A DNA stretch of 23,139 nucleotides from a virus. Positions 22,267-23,139 of this stretch are shown in pieces (position 1 is the stretch's first letter; each line of letters opens with the position of its first letter). A program made the position numbers and the translations under genes. The stretch covers positions 1 through 23,139 of the IMG/VR virus record IMGVR_UViG_3300015171_000034. One strand, written 5' to 3'. Below the pieces are notes generated by a model that was not told where the DNA came from, did not search any database, and saw only the letters and a list, made by a program, of their open reading frames with translations.

Positions 22267-22293
22267 GTAGTCGCGGCGCAAGGCCGCGACTAC
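22267..22293. repeat. REP-like hairpin (11-bp perfect stem)
   Basis: GTAGTCGCGGC at 22267-22277 is the exact reverse complement of GCCGCGACTAC at 22283-22293, with a 5-base loop GCAAG. The stem starts with GTAG, like bacterial REP elements mobilised by RAYT transposases. The rest of 22163-22343 holds no convincing gene, though one frame is open without a normal start. Confidence 0.65.
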
Positions 22294-22343
22294 TCGCCTC
22301 TTTGTGACGGAGGGCTTCACGTTGCGGCGAAGCCGCCGGCGCC

Positions 22344-22944
22344 ATGACCGCCCATCCGTTGTTTCTGGCTCGAACCGACGGACCAGGTCGAGGAAAGCCT
22401 ACGTCGATACATTGGCGGCGATGCGAAGTGCGACGCATCCGGTCTGGGATACCATGATGCATCTGTCATCATCGGCCGACGGCAAGAACGCGACGATGAT
22501 TCGGGCGCGGACTCCTGGCCGCACGATGATCCTCGCTGGCCGGCGAGCTGCGCATGCGGATATGTTTTCCGCGACGTCGACGCGTGGCAATACAACCCTC
22601 ACTCCTTATATCGCAGAAGCGACACCGGCGAGTTGGTGACCTTGCGATCGGCGCCGGTGGGTGCGATATGGAACGCCTACTGGATGGCAGATCATCCTGC
22701 ATGGCGAGGTCCGGACGGCCGGTCGATCTGCGTCAGGACACCAGGCGGCGACTGGATGGTCGACAGCCGCGCCAGCAATTGCACAATGAAAGATGACAAC
22801 GTTCACAAATGTTGGATCAGACACGGCGATCCGCCGGATCTGACGGTCGACAAGAACGGCGTCACCTGTGCCGCCGGCGCCGGGTCGATCATCTGCGGGA
22901 GTTATCACGGGTTCCTGCGCGGCGGTTACCTCGAACAGTGCTGA
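22344..22944 (+). pseudogene. conserved phage protein with a one-base frameshift near its start
   Basis: From 22348 to a TGA at 22942-22944 one frame is open for 198 codons and reads as a well-formed protein: RCFWLEPTDQVEESLRRYIG, GYHDASVIIG, DSWPHDDPRWPASCACGYVF, SAPVGAIWNAYW, GGDWMVDSRASNC, HKCWIRHGDPP and NGVTCAAGAGSII. I recall this series (WLEPT..., HDDPRWP, VDxRASNCT, CxWVRHGxPP, CAAGAGSI) from a phage protein family of unknown function. There is no in-frame start before Leu/Thr codons far inside. The ATG at 22344 is one base out of phase; removing one C from the CCC run at 22351-22353 joins it as M-T-A-I-R-C-F and gives 199 residues. This is a real frameshift mutation, a sequencing error, or an unusual start. 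Confidence 0.62.
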
Positions 22945-22964
22945 TCGCTATTTGAGTCAGAACC

Positions 22965-23002
22965 GGCCCTCGTACAGGGCCTCTGGTGAACAATCGTTCA
23001 CC
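22965..23002. repeat. two adjacent hairpins after the last gene
   Basis: GGCCCT (22965-22970) pairs with AGGGCC (22976-22981) around CGTAC. Immediately after, GGTGAAC (22985-22991) pairs with GTTCACC (22996-23002) around AATC. No T tract follows, so these are not standard terminators; a protein-binding or attachment site is possible. The rest of 22945-23139 shows no convincing gene. Confidence 0.45.
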
Positions 23003-23051
23003 GGTCGATACCTTCCTCTACCCCAAGCGAAGTGCGAATGGCGTGCCGCAG

Positions 23052-23075
23052 ATCATGGGGACCATCATGGGGACT
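23052..23075. repeat. tandem 12-mer ATCATGGGGAC(C/T)
   Basis: Two head-to-tail copies, at 23052-23063 and 23064-23075, differ only in the last base. In the frame that is open to the window edge they read I-M-G-T twice. Their role is unknown. Confidence 0.5.
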
Positions 23076-23139
23076 GAAGCCAACTGCCAGAGACAATACC
23101 GGGCAAGAGCGTTGCAACGAGCTTCCCGGACATTTAGTT

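Noticed and set aside
22159-22347. Open frame from a TTG overlapping the preceding stop
   Set aside because: It runs through the REP-like hairpin, is Arg/Pro-rich, and has no ribosome site or recognisable motif.
22304-22639. 111-codon frame with GTG start across the beginning of the frameshifted gene
   Set aside because: Arg/Ser/Thr-rich shadow composition; the conserved protein-like frame is the other one.
22986-23139. GTG-started frame open to the window edge, containing the tandem IMGT
   Set aside because: Only 51 codons, starts inside a hairpin, and no ribosome site or family resemblance; it needs more sequence to judge.
1-23139. CRISPR array, tRNA or rRNA genes, insertion sequences, retron or defence system
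   Set aside because: I looked for regularly spaced repeats, tRNA-like cloverleaf ends, transposase motifs, reverse transcriptase or toxin/antitoxin motifs and saw none.

Overview
The window is the late (virion assembly and lysis) region of a tailed, siphovirus-type bacteriophage or prophage. All convincing genes are on the + strand. They are tightly packed, often with ATGA, TGATG or TAATG stop/start overlaps, and follow the lambda/HK97 order. The DNA is GC-rich with strong G/C third-position bias. The host is probably a high-GC proteobacterium (Burkholderiales or Xanthomonadales are my best guesses, with low certainty). A REP-like hairpin near the right end is the only host-type signature I see. 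I find no integrase, repressor or replication gene, so this is either part of a prophage or a partial phage contig.

Packaging and head (1-8891): the window opens with the 3' end of a minor-tail-like gene. Next come a small terminase subunit, a GpA-type large terminase, a gpW-like head protein with an added N-terminal beta domain, a lambda-type portal, a protein like the gene-transfer-agent head-spike base, a fused prohead protease/HK97 major capsid protein, a probable decoration protein, two small related proteins and a head-tail joining protein. Intrinsic terminators or hairpins separate the portal, capsid and decoration genes, which suggests that dosage is tuned gene by gene.

Tail (8909-19413): a gpU-like tail terminator, a tail tube protein, a tail assembly chaperone with a programmed -1 frameshift (lambda G/GT type), an 1165-residue tape measure, a tail hub-like protein, a second tail-tip protein, and four poorly characterised proteins that probably form the distal tip or receptor-binding structure.

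Lysis (19539-21830): two multi-span membrane proteins (holin candidates), a DUF5675-like protein whose HxGN...SxGC motif recalls L,D-transpeptidases, two more membrane-anchored small proteins, and an Rz/Rz1 spanin pair with Rz1 nested inside Rz. No ordinary endolysin is visible.

Right end (21902-23139): a small conserved phage protein, a REP-like hairpin, a conserved phage gene that appears to carry a one-base frameshift near its start, and about 195 bp of non-coding DNA with two adjacent hairpins and a tandem 12-mer.

The most unusual pattern is a palindrome, GTGCAGACRTCTGCAY. It occurs in four good copies and one degenerate copy, each at or near a gene boundary. One copy lies exactly where the lambda order predicts a missing gene (Z). 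The second strong signal is a textbook A AAA AAC slippery site with a stem-loop 5 nt downstream.
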